Shown here piece after piece: positions 25,454 to 33,217 of a stretch of 52,401 bases of DNA. The stretch spans positions 1-52,401 of the forward strand of contig CAMZKT010000021.1 in assembly GCA_947311435.1 (NCBI GenBank). The letters are read 5' to 3'. The stretch comes from an uncultured Desulfocapsa sp. (GTDB taxonomy: Bacteria; Desulfobacterota; Desulfobulbia; Desulfobulbales; Desulfocapsaceae). The position numbers and the translations under genes are program-made. Numbering within the stretch: the first letter of the stretch is position 1; every line of letters begins with the position of its first letter. Below the pieces are notes generated by a model that did not search any database, had not been told where the DNA came from, and was given only the letters and a program-made list of their open reading frames with translations.

Positions 25454-27199
25454 TTATCGTAAAGGGACTGCGATGATCTGGCGATGGTTGTTGTTGAGTT
25501 TGAAGCGGCGTTTGTTGATGGTGTTTTTTATAATTAAACTGCAGTTGCCGATTGTCAGTTCAGTACCGACAAAAACAGTACCCGAGATATCGATAAAAAT
25601 ATCTTCAATCTGACATTCTTTTATCCCGGTGAGATCTTCCATACCTTCTTCGGTCAGTTCTGAGTCATCTGCCCCAACCCTGGAAAAGAGTTTAGTTCCC
25701 GGGATAAGGTTGAGCCTGATGAGTTTTCTCTTAATTTCATCGACTTTGGCGTCCATGTCTTTTATTCTTTTTGATCTGCTGCGGCCTCCGCTGAGTTGCA
25801 GTTTTTGTATGATTTCATTTTGTTGTTCGATGAGTTTTCGAGAAAGATCTCGTTGCAAAAGGAGACGACTGTGGTCCACTCCTGCAGCAAGGAGCGCTGG
25901 CTTTCCATTGGGAGAACCAACATTATCTGCCGTGAGCATATCTCCTGCGACAATCTCACCTCCAATGATTGTTGAACCGGGCTTGCATCTAATGGATCCT
26001 ATGGCTGTTATACCACTATAATAGGATTGTTTACGGATAATTATGTTGCCGCCTGAGGTGATTTTTCCCTGTTCAATGAAATTGAAGTCAACATCTCCAA
26101 GGGCTTTGATTGCTGTTTTTTGTCCGGTAATGCCCCCCTTAATGATGATATTGGCATCACTTGAGAGAGTGGCGGACATCACCTCTTTTCTTACTTCGAG
26201 ATCACCCCCGGCGATTACCTTAAATCCGGGTTGCACTGCTCCATGTATGAGGACACAGCTTTTTGAATTGATATTTCCGGTAGTGTAATCAACATCGCTC
26301 TGCAACTCATGCTTGGAACAGACATTTATTTCACACTTATTGACAACTGTCAGAACCCCGTCTTTGCTTGCTGTGATTTTACCCGTTTCCTCAGAAAATG
26401 AGACGTCGTTTTTTATTTTGACGGTTAATGGAGTTCCCCCCCTGGGCGCAATTTGCTCACCCAATACGTTGGTTCCCGGAGTGCCGGGGATTGCGGGTAT
26501 TTTTGTGGCAAGTAATTGATCTTTTTCAACACCTATCATGATACGGCGTTCTCGAAAGTCGATGCTGCCATCTTCAAGAAGTTGTCCGGTAATGGGGCCT
26601 ATCTCAAGTGCAAATTCCAGATAGGCGTCTTCTCCTTCTTCCGGTGACTTGCCAAAGGCTATGGGGATCTCAAGAAAGTCTCCATAGCCCCGCGTGATAA
26701 GTTCCTGGGTTTGTTGCAGGCTTGACTGTTTTATACCAAACAGAATTCCTGCTTCCACCAGGAGTTCAGGGAGCGGTGCACTCGCAGGAGAAAATCCATT
26801 GGGGATGGGAGGATGAAGACAAAGGGTGGCTTTCATATTAGAATCAGTTAGTTTCACAAAGGGCGTAACAGAGACGAGGAGAGAAGGATTCTGGTCATTG
26901 GCATTATTCATGGTGTCAATTCTTGGATACCCCATGATGTCAGCCAGGAGAGTTTCGCCATCTTCAGAAAAGAGAGTGTTTTTTCCCGCACGTATAGGGA
27001 TTTTGGTGAGACCCTGTTCAGCATGTTCCTGAAAATCAGGGAAGGAGAGAAGTGGCTGTCCTTGACGAACCAGCTCGGAAACAGTTACTTTTTCCATTCT
27101 TTCTTCATCTTCTCCAACCAGGATTTGTTGTCGTGCAAAGTGAAGCCTTGGTTCGATATGTTTCTTGTTTGAATTTGATGTGTTATCGACGTTTTCCAT
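25454..27199 (-). CDS. fapA: FapA-family (DUF342) polymer-forming protein
   Basis: 581 residues. The family signatures are seen in the first half (FSEDGETLLADIMGYPRI; PAIPGTPGTNVLGEQIAPRGG, then a right-handed beta-helix-like region with CVLIHGAVQPG, VIAGGDLEV, IIIKGGITG, GNIIIRKQ). A coiled coil follows at about 445-485 and a short beta domain ends the protein. In FapA proteins the N-terminal region binds MinD-like ATPases (FlhG, MinD). The partner here could be the orphan ParA encoded about 6 kb away, but this is speculative. First gene of the fapA-sbcD-sbcC operon. No ribosome-binding site is obvious (CCACCCCC before the ATG). Confidence 0.85.
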   Translation of the reverse strand: MENVDNTSNSNKKHIEPRLHFARQQILVGEDEERMEKVTVSELVRQGQPLLSFPDFQEHAEQGLTKIPIRAGKNTLFSEDGETLLADIMGYPRIDTMNNANDQNPSLLVSVTPFVKLTDSNMKATLCLHPPIPNGFSPASAPLPELLVEAGILFGIKQSSLQQTQELITRGYGDFLEIPIAFGKSPEEGEDAYLEFALEIGPITGQLLEDGSIDFRERRIMIGVEKDQLLATKIPAIPGTPGTNVLGEQIAPRGGTPLTVKIKNDVSFSEETGKITASKDGVLTVVNKCEINVCSKHELQSDVDYTTGNINSKSCVLIHGAVQPGFKVIAGGDLEVRKEVMSATLSSDANIIIKGGITGQKTAIKALGDVDFNFIEQGKITSGGNIIIRKQSYYSGITAIGSIRCKPGSTIIGGEIVAGDMLTADNVGSPNGKPALLAAGVDHSRLLLQRDLSRKLIEQQNEIIQKLQLSGGRSRSKRIKDMDAKVDEIKRKLIRLNLIPGTKLFSRVGADDSELTEEGMEDLTGIKECQIEDIFIDISGTVFVGTELTIGNCSLIIKNTINKRRFKLNNNHRQIIAVPLR

Positions 27200-27512
27200 G
27201 GGGGTGGTTTTTTTTTAAAACTGTTCTGACGGCAAAGATATTTATTCTGTGAAAATTAAAGCTTTGTGATTCAGGGGATTAGGGTAAAATTACATTTATG
27301 CTATTTTATAGTATAGATATTGTAATGCTAAGTAAAGGGAAATGAAAAACTTCAGAGGCTATGTGAAGGAAGAACGCATAGAGATACCAAAGACTTTGTG
27401 ACTTGTCTTTAAGGGCTGCCGAATGTGTTGATACTAACAGGGAATGATGCTGTTTGTTGATCTGTATTTTGTGAAATATCCGTGAATCACCTAAAATAAA
27501 GAAGGACTGACG
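27200..27512. other. Divergent intergenic region
   Basis: 313 nt between the minus-strand fapA operon and the plus-strand Sel1-repeat gene, so both promoters should lie here. The region is AT-rich around 27290-27340, with several TATA-like hexamers. None has a convincing -35 box at proper spacing, so no promoter is called. Confidence 0.4.
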
Positions 27513-28091
27513 ATGAAAAGTTATTTTTTAGGAGTGCTGCTCCTTTTTCCTTGTTGTACATATGCTTCTGACGCTGCAAGTCAGTGTCGCAATCACTTTT
27601 TACACGGGCAATATTTTGTGGCCGAAGAGTCCTGCCTTGCTGCCGCAGAAGAAGGAGACGCGGATGCCAAAAAATGGTTGGCTTTGATGTATACTAAAGG
27701 AAAAGGAGTCAAACAGGATTTTAAGAAGGCTTTTTATTGGAGGAGAGAAGCTGCAAAAAGAGGAGACTCAAACAGTCTATATCATCTTGGCCGTTTGTAT
27801 CAACTGGGCCATGGTGTTGGGCAGGATTTTCCCATGGCCAGGTACTGGTATAAAAAATCTGCCGGGAATGGTGATATGAACGGGGTGTATGCTTTAGGAA
27901 ATATGTACAGAAAAGGTTTTGGGGGGCTTGTGGATATCCCAAGAGCATATGCCTGTTATATTGTGGCTGCCGAAAAGAACTTTCAATTGGCGATTCAAGC
28001 TATTCAAGACCTGGAACAATCCATGACTGCTGAGCAGAAAGCCGAAGGAGATCGACTTGTTAGAGAAGGACTGTACAGCAACGATCCTTGA
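27513..28091 (+). CDS. Secreted Sel1-repeat (SLR) protein
   Basis: 192 residues with AAGGA about 8 nt before the ATG. The signal peptide is about residues 1-19 (MKSYFLGVLLLFPCCTYAS). At least three Sel1-like repeats follow: G-x-x-x-AKKWLALMYTKGKGVKQDFKKAFYWRREAAKRG, then SLYHLGRLYQLGHGVGQDF and GVYALGNMYRKGFG. The repeats bind peptides and act as scaffolds; substrates are not predictable. A strong intrinsic terminator follows 35 nt after the stop. The Sec-rhodanese gene converges on it. Confidence 0.85.
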   Translation: MKSYFLGVLLLFPCCTYASDAASQCRNHFLHGQYFVAEESCLAAAEEGDADAKKWLALMYTKGKGVKQDFKKAFYWRREAAKRGDSNSLYHLGRLYQLGHGVGQDFPMARYWYKKSAGNGDMNGVYALGNMYRKGFGGLVDIPRAYACYIVAAEKNFQLAIQAIQDLEQSMTAEQKAEGDRLVREGLYSNDP

Positions 28092-28126
28092 TTGTTTGGT
28101 GACAGGCTGCGTACTGTCACTGCATC

Positions 28127-28166
28127 AAAGAGTCGTCGGCCATTGTTGCTGACGACTCTTTGGTTT
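28127..28166 (+). terminator. Intrinsic terminator of the Sel1-repeat gene
   Basis: AAAGAGTCGTC (28127-28137) pairs with GACGACTCTTT (28151-28161), and three more inner pairs (28138-28140 with 28148-28150) leave a 7-nt loop. The stem is followed by GGTTT. A-rich and T-rich flanks make it partly bidirectional, so it may also shield the convergent rhodanese gene. Confidence 0.75.
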
Positions 28167-28260
28167 GCCGATGTTCAGTAGAAAAACTGTAACTTCAGGT
28201 GGAACTGCAAAATTAGCAAAACCACCGAACAGTTACGAAATACTTTTCTTTATTTTATAT

Positions 28261-29598
28261 TTATTCGTCAATGTCACAATCATTTTGTTCGCAAGAGACT
28301 TCAGCCTTGAGGAATTTTGCGTTTACATAACCGTTTTTAACAAGTTCTTTATAGGCCATTTCAGCACGGGCACCGGTTGCACAGTGGATGAAAATGTGTT
28401 GTTTTTTGGTAAGGCCTTCAATATTTGACAGGAATTCATCCATTCTGCTGCAGAGCTGATCGAGAGGGATGTGCTGTGAACCTTTCAGTTTTCCGACCTT
28501 TACCTCTTCATTTGTTCGTACATCAAGAATGACAGCCATGGCAGGATTAGCAAGTGCTTTTTGAAAGTCGGCCACTGAAACTTCTCCAGGAGCCATTTTT
28601 CTTTTCCAGGTAACTTCTGTAATCACGGGGCCTTTGATAAGCTTGCCACCAAGCCGTTTCCAACCGTAGTAGCCACCTTCAACCAGAGAAACCTTTTTGT
28701 AACCCTCTTCCTTGAAAAGTTTCAGAGCTGCCAATGATTGCTGTTCATTGTCGCTCAGAAGCACAACCGGGGCTTTGAGGGGGATTTCATCCATGACTTC
28801 TTCTAGAGTGTCAAAGGGCATACTCACAGAACGTGGGATACGGGATTCAGTGGCTTTATTTGTACTACGCAGATCAATAACCACATTGTTGCCCTGACAA
28901 ATAAATCCATATCCGGCGTAGGTGGGATTCCCTGCTTTACTCCAGGCAGGCTCACCATCTAAATAGACATAAACGTTCTTATAACCAGCTTGGACCGCCT
29001 GACCGGCGGACATTGGGCTCATGCCTCATGTGGGGCCCCCACAATAAAAAACCAGAGGTGTATCCTTTTTCTTAGGCAAAAGGCTAATGAGTTCCTGCAT
29101 CTCGCAGACTGGAATGGAAATAGCGCCGGGAAGATGTCCCTGCCCGTAGCGTGCAGCAGGGCGGGAGTCAACCAGGACAAAATCGCTTTCACTCTCAATC
29201 AGGGTTTTTAGTGCAGCTGTGTCGATTCTTGAAACGCCTTTGGGAAGTTTTGAAAGTTTAGGCTTGATGGATATGACATAAGTATCCTTACCTTGTTTCT
29301 TGTAAGTAACGATAACACCATGGCCTTTTGTTGCGTGTTGTATGCCCTTAGTGTTTTCGTCAAATTTGAGTAGTAAGGTTTGGGCTTTGGCACCCTTTCC
29401 CACTTCCAGAGAAAGTGTCTTTGCCTTTTTGGATTTTCCAACAATCCGTCCTTTATAAACGGGCCCTCTTATTTTTTGTTCTTTAGAAACATTTTGTTGT
29501 ATCGCTTTTGTGCTCTGGCTGGCATCTTCTGCACAACTGCTTAATAAAAAAGCAGCAATAATTAAAAATGGCAGCATTCTGAAAACTTGTTTTTGCAT
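28261..29598 (-). CDS. Selenocysteine-containing triple-rhodanese lipoprotein
   Basis: 445 residues if the UGA at 29026-29028 is read as selenocysteine 191. The ATG at 29598 follows GGAGGAAAT closely and gives a lipoprotein signal with lipobox LSSC (Cys22). A small beta domain (about 45-120) precedes three rhodanese-like domains. Domain 1 (about 124-215) has Cys186 and Sec191 in YCGGPT-U-G, where relatives have Cys. Domain 2 (about 235-320) has LLSDNEQQ and no active Cys. Domain 3 (about 340-430) has Cys406 in HCATGARA. Both halves are in the same frame and the protein family continues smoothly across the UGA. A SECIS-like hairpin follows (see separate entry). It probably handles sulfane sulfur in the envelope. 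Without UGA decoding it would be two truncated pieces. Confidence 0.85.
28995..29028 (-). promoter_or_regulatory. Bacterial SECIS-like hairpin after UGA (rhodanese)
   Basis: Reading the minus strand from the UGA (29028-29026), 16 nt of coding sequence lead to a perfect 5-bp GC stem CCGCC/GGCGG (29009-29005 with 28999-28995) that closes the loop GGUCA. The loop begins 21 nt after the UGA. The E. coli fdhF SECIS has a closely similar layout, with a GGUC apical loop at 18 nt. The G-rich start of the loop is the feature recognised by SelB. This element lies inside the coding sequence, as is normal in bacteria. Confidence 0.75.
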
Positions 29599-29734
29599 AT
29601 TTCCTCCTTCATGGAATGTAATAGGGCACCATGGTGAGTTGCCCATGTTTATTTGTTTGTTGCGCGCTGACTTGCTGATTCAATCGAAGATACATTGTCG
29701 TAGCCCTGCCCTCAATAGGTAACGAATCTTCATC

Positions 29735-30715
29735 CTACATTGATGGAGTACGCGTGTGGGCTGTGCCCGTAGATCTCGTTGTGCCTGGTCTGGCTGGCTG
29801 GCCCTCATTTTGTTTAATGGTGGACATTGCGGCAGTAACCATGGAAGCCACATCAGTCAAATTGGCTGGAAGAATCATGGTGTTGTTTTCTTTTGCCAGG
29901 TTGCCAAACTCTTTGACATAGCTTTTGGCGACTTCCAGATTAGCAGCTTCACTTCCACCAGGCAAACTCAGTGCCTCTGCAACTTTCCGAATACCTTGTG
30001 CGGTGGCCTCTGCCACCATGGTAATTTCTTTGGCGCGCCCTTCTGCTTCATTGATCCGTTTTAACTTTTCACCTTCAGAAAGGGCAATGGCTTCTGCCTT
30101 GTCACCTTCTGCACGGTTAATGGTGGACTGCTTATCCGCCTCAGATCGTGCGATTTCTGCACGTTTTTCCCGTTCAGCCTTCATCTGTTTTTCCATGGCA
30201 TCTAAGACTGTACGTGGCGGCTGGATGTCTTTAATTTCATAGCGAAGAACTTTTACACCCCAGTTTTCTGCGGCTTCATCGAGTGCCATAACAACCTGGC
30301 CATTGAGTGTTTCTCGGGCCTCAAAGGTTTTATCCAGATCAATCTTACCAATGGCTGAACGCAGGCTGGTCTGAGCTAGCTGAGCAGCGGCAAAGTGAAA
30401 GTTGTCAATACCATAGGCTGATTTCTTGGCATTAATGACTTGAATATATAAAATGCCATCAATTTCAAGGGTAACATTGTCTGCGGTGATACACGTCTGG
30501 GCTGCGATATCAATGGGTTCTTCTTTAAGGCTTCGTTTGTAGGCGACTTTGTCAATAAAGGGGATCAGGATGTGGAGACCAGCCTGAAGGGTCGTTCTGT
30601 ATTTGCCAAGACGTTCCACAACAAATTCCATCCGTTGTGGAACAACAACTGCAGTTTTGACAAGAATAAGAATGATGAGGGCAATAATAATGCCCAGAGC
30701 AATAAAAGTTTCCAT
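29735..30715 (-). CDS. SPFH/Band-7 membrane protein, QmcA/paraslipin-like
   Basis: 326 residues. An N-terminal membrane helix (about 4-24) is followed by an SPFH domain (VVVPQRMEFVVERLGKY, PFIDKVAYKRSLKEEPIDI, TADNVTLEIDG, Y-x-I-K-D-I-Q-P-P) and a long helical region rich in Glu, Ala and Lys (about 180-260). The tail is Pro/Thr-rich. Such proteins form large membrane rings or microdomains and nearly always pair with NfeD, which is the gene 27 nt upstream. It is read in the same direction as the Sec-rhodanese gene, 136 nt upstream of it, so they could share a transcript. Confidence 0.88.
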   Translation of the reverse strand: METFIALGIIIALIILILVKTAVVVPQRMEFVVERLGKYRTTLQAGLHILIPFIDKVAYKRSLKEEPIDIAAQTCITADNVTLEIDGILYIQVINAKKSAYGIDNFHFAAAQLAQTSLRSAIGKIDLDKTFEARETLNGQVVMALDEAAENWGVKVLRYEIKDIQPPRTVLDAMEKQMKAEREKRAEIARSEADKQSTINRAEGDKAEAIALSEGEKLKRINEAEGRAKEITMVAEATAQGIRKVAEALSLPGGSEAANLEVAKSYVKEFGNLAKENNTMILPANLTDVASMVTAAMSTIKQNEGQPARPGTTRSTGTAHTRTPSM

Positions 30716-30742
30716 ATGTTTTTCCTTGAATAGAAGCTTGAT

Positions 30743-31186
30743 TTATTGAATCTTCTTCACTGTTATAAGTAGGTTGTTCTGTTTGGTTATTTCCACAACT
30801 GCACCTTCTTTGATTTCTTCATCTGCTTCAGCTCTCCAGAAGGTACCGGCAAATTTAACTTGTCCTTCGGCAGGGGGGATGATTCCTTTAGTGACTTGAC
30901 ATTTCTCGCCGCCATGGGCAAGAAGAGTGTCGTCACCTTCGTCTTTTTTGTCTCCAGTAAACACTTGTTCTACAAAACCGCGAAGACTAAAAAGACAAAC
31001 CATTGAAAGAAGCAGGAAAACAGCAAGCTGTATGTTAACGCTCCATGGAAAAAAATAACAGCCTATCGCCGTTAACCACGCGGCGAGACCGAAGAAGAAG
31101 AGGACGAAACCTGGGACAGCCATCTCTAAAACAAAGAAAGATGTACCAATAATGAGCCACATCAAGGCTGGGTATGCGATGTCCAT
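30743..31186 (-). CDS. NfeD family membrane protein
   Basis: 147 residues with three to four membrane helices (about 5-25, 27-47 and 50-70) and a C-terminal OB-fold domain (GEKCQVTKGIIPPAEGQVKFAGTFWRAEADEEIKEGAVVEI). This is the short NfeD class without protease domain, the usual partner of QmcA-like SPFH proteins. The SPFH gene follows after 27 nt. The C-terminal domain is thought to interact with the SPFH protein ring. Confidence 0.88.
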   Translation of the reverse strand: MDIAYPALMWLIIGTSFFVLEMAVPGFVLFFFGLAAWLTAIGCYFFPWSVNIQLAVFLLLSMVCLFSLRGFVEQVFTGDKKDEGDDTLLAHGGEKCQVTKGIIPPAEGQVKFAGTFWRAEADEEIKEGAVVEITKQNNLLITVKKIQ

Positions 31187-31545
31187 ATGATTCCTGCGAG
31201 GTAGAGGGGAGTAGGTTTCTATGACGCCATTTCCATGAAGAACAGTTTGACATTGCTTTCAAAGGGCGGTAATTGTAAATAGTTACAGTTTAGAGATATT
31301 AAAGGCACATGAGTATCAACCTCTGTGAGTAGTTACGTGGAATTTATTGAGGTTGCTACCGGAGCATTCGGAGATCTCTCTTTAGGAGTGCCGAAATGTG
31401 AAATCCTTTTGCCCAGAATATCTAAAATACTAGCAGCTATGGTATCTCCTTACAAGCCTTACTCATGAGGCAAACACCTTTTAACGAGTTTTTCAGAGAA
31501 CGGAGAAAAAGGCATGAATAGATTGATCCTCTGTTAATTAGTATT
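31187..31545. other. Divergent intergenic region and damaged 5' end of the Sec-redoxin gene
   Basis: About 330 nt between nfeD (minus) and the Sec-redoxin gene (plus). At its right end a good ribosome-binding site (GGAG at 31502-31505) precedes an ATG at 31514. That reading frame starts M-N-R-L-I-L-C and then stops, while the frame two positions over contains the rest of a signal peptide. No promoter could be identified with confidence; nothing else is recognised here. Confidence 0.4.
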
Positions 31546-32100
31546 GTGTTAGCTTTCTCACTTAACGTGTCAGGGGAGGGATACGCCAAACCACCGGTTG
31601 CAGGTGAAACCCTTGCCGACTTCAATCTTCCCGTACCGAAAGACGTAAAACAACGGGAATATCTCGGGCTTACGGCAACGGATGTTTTTACTATTCCACA
31701 AATCAAGTCTGACGTAGTCATCATTGAAATCTTCAATATGTACTGACCTCATTGTCAGCGGGAGGCTCCCACTGTTAATGAATTGTATCAGGAGATTGAG
31801 GCTAATCCAGAGTTACAGGGAAAAGTGAAGATGATCGGGATCGGTGTTGGTAACTCAGATTATGAAGTTGGCCATTTCAGAAAAACCTACGATGTTCCCT
31901 TTCCGTTATTCAGTGATGGGGACTTTGCTATTCATAAAAAAATAGGTGAAGCCTGGACGCCTCATTTCTTTGGTGTTCGTTTGAACACCGATGGCTCTCA
32001 TCGTATCTTTTATTCGCAGCTTGGCGGGAAAAATCCTGCTGGTAAAATTCTTAAAGAACTGCTGGTTGCTGCCGGGATGACTCTGCAGGAGAGGAAGTAA
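31546..32100 (+). CDS. Selenocysteine-containing thioredoxin-fold protein (U-P-H-C)
   Basis: 184 residues from the in-frame GTG at 31546, with the UGA at 31744-31746 read as selenocysteine 67. The sequence on both sides is one thioredoxin/redoxin domain: [25 protein letters not shown], then [14 protein letters not shown], then [27 protein letters not shown] with the cis-Pro. Relatives have C-x-x-C at this site. A hairpin resembling a bacterial SECIS follows the UGA. The true start is probably the ATG at 31514 (GGAG upstream): removing one CT from CTCT at about 31528-31532 would give [24 protein letters not shown], a complete signal peptide. The protein is therefore likely periplasmic, and either the gene or this sequence has a 2-nt slip. 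Confidence 0.8.
31744..31774 (+). promoter_or_regulatory. Bacterial SECIS-like hairpin after UGA (redoxin)
   Basis: After the UGA at 31744-31746 a stem forms from CAG (31756-31758) with CUG (31772-31774). A C/A mismatch follows, then GGGA (31760-31763) pairs with UCCC (31767-31770), leaving the loop GGC. The loop starts 17 nt after the UGA and begins with two G, as expected for SelB-dependent elements, and the mismatch resembles the bulge seen in known elements. The stem is weaker than that of the rhodanese gene. Confidence 0.65.
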
Positions 32101-32147
32101 CATTTTATTTATTGGAGCAGTGAGTAATGTTCCAGGAGAAGTAACTT

Positions 32148-32750
32148 ATGAAAAGGCAATATCTTTTTTTTACCGTGTTTATCGGTACAGTATTGTTATC
32201 TACAACGGCTTTTGGACTGTCGGAAACATTCAAGGGGCATATTTATAATCCCGGTCAATTAAAACCTGTTGATAGTGTTTTGAAGGTGAAGATCGGGGAG
32301 CCTGCACCGGATTTCTCATTGGCTTCGGTGGGTGGTGATTCTGTAAGTCTTAGCTCTTATGAGGGAAAAAAGAATGTGGTCATCTCTTTTGTTCCGGCAG
32401 CTTGGACGCCGGTTTGTTCCGACCAGTGGCCGGGCTATAATATCGTAAAAGGATTGTTTGATGAAAACGATGCGGTTCTTTTGGGGATTACAGTTGACAA
32501 TATTCCTACTCTTTTTGCCTGGACCCGGGAAATGGGTGACTTGTGGTTTCCTGTGTTGTCTGATTTTTGGCCCCACGGAGCTGTAGCTAAAAAATATGGT
32601 GTGCTCCGTTCCGATGGGACGACGGAGAGGGGTCTTGTTTTTATCGACAAGAAGGGGATTATACGACTCATCCATGTTGGAGATATTAATGTCCGTCCCA
32701 AGCTGGAAATCATAGCCGGGGCTCTTGAAAGAATGAATACAGCGCAGTAG
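32148..32750 (+). CDS. Exported peroxiredoxin/redoxin-like protein
   Basis: 200 residues with GGAG 9-12 nt before the ATG. The signal peptide is about residues 1-23 (MKRQYLFFTVFIGTVLLSTTAFG). The redoxin domain starts KIGEPAPDFSLASVGGDSVSLSSY and has the peroxidatic-type motif PAAWTPVCSDQ with Cys90. No obvious resolving Cys is present, so it would be a 1-Cys type or use a partner. It lies 47 nt downstream of the Sec-redoxin gene. The two probably form an operon and may share a thiol/selenol relay in the periplasm (inference). Confidence 0.85.
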   Translation: MKRQYLFFTVFIGTVLLSTTAFGLSETFKGHIYNPGQLKPVDSVLKVKIGEPAPDFSLASVGGDSVSLSSYEGKKNVVISFVPAAWTPVCSDQWPGYNIVKGLFDENDAVLLGITVDNIPTLFAWTREMGDLWFPVLSDFWPHGAVAKKYGVLRSDGTTERGLVFIDKKGIIRLIHVGDINVRPKLEIIAGALERMNTAQ

Positions 32751-32781
32751 CTTTGTGCCACTACCTCACAGGGATACCACC

Positions 32782-33177
32782 ATGAAAGATTCATCAAAAG
32801 AGCCATCCATTCGTCGGGTCATGCTGCCTAAAGACACTAATCCTGACGGAGATATCTTTGGCGGAATTATCTTGTCCATGATAGATGAGGCTGCGGCAGT
32901 CGAGGCACAACGTCAGGCACCGCATCGTTATGTTACAGTGAGTATGGATTCTATACAATTTCACCGGCCTGTGCATGTCGGGGATGTTGTGAGCCTCTGG
33001 TGTGAAACCTTGAAGATCGGTACAAGTTCCATCGTCATTCATATTACTGTGTTTTCCCGCCCGCGATGTGCCGAGAAGGATCATAAGGTAACAGAAGCAA
33101 CAGTGACCATGGTGGCCATTGATGAACTGAGGAATGCCATTCCCATTGCCACAAGCTATTGCAAAAGTATTTCCTGA
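32782..33177 (+). CDS. Acyl-CoA thioesterase, hotdog fold (YciA/ACOT-like)
   Basis: 131 residues from the ATG at 32782 (AGGG about 8 nt upstream); an upstream GTG would add nine non-conserved residues. Family motifs are clear: IRRVMLPKDTNPDGDIFGGIILSMIDEAAA and VSMDSIQFHRPVHVGDVV. It hydrolyses acyl-CoA thioesters in the cytoplasm. It follows the redoxin gene by 31 nt and is probably co-transcribed, but no metabolic link is evident. Confidence 0.85.
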   Translation: MKDSSKEPSIRRVMLPKDTNPDGDIFGGIILSMIDEAAAVEAQRQAPHRYVTVSMDSIQFHRPVHVGDVVSLWCETLKIGTSSIVIHITVFSRPRCAEKDHKVTEATVTMVAIDELRNAIPIATSYCKSIS

Positions 33178-33217
33178 AAGTTTTTTCGTGGCGTTCGTCT
33201 CGTTGGCATGGATGATG

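Noticed and set aside
28261-29646. Rhodanese split into two genes by a nonsense mutation
   Set aside because: The stop is UGA, sits at a redox-active position, is followed by a SECIS-like hairpin, and a second UGA-containing redox gene lies close by; selenocysteine explains all of it better.
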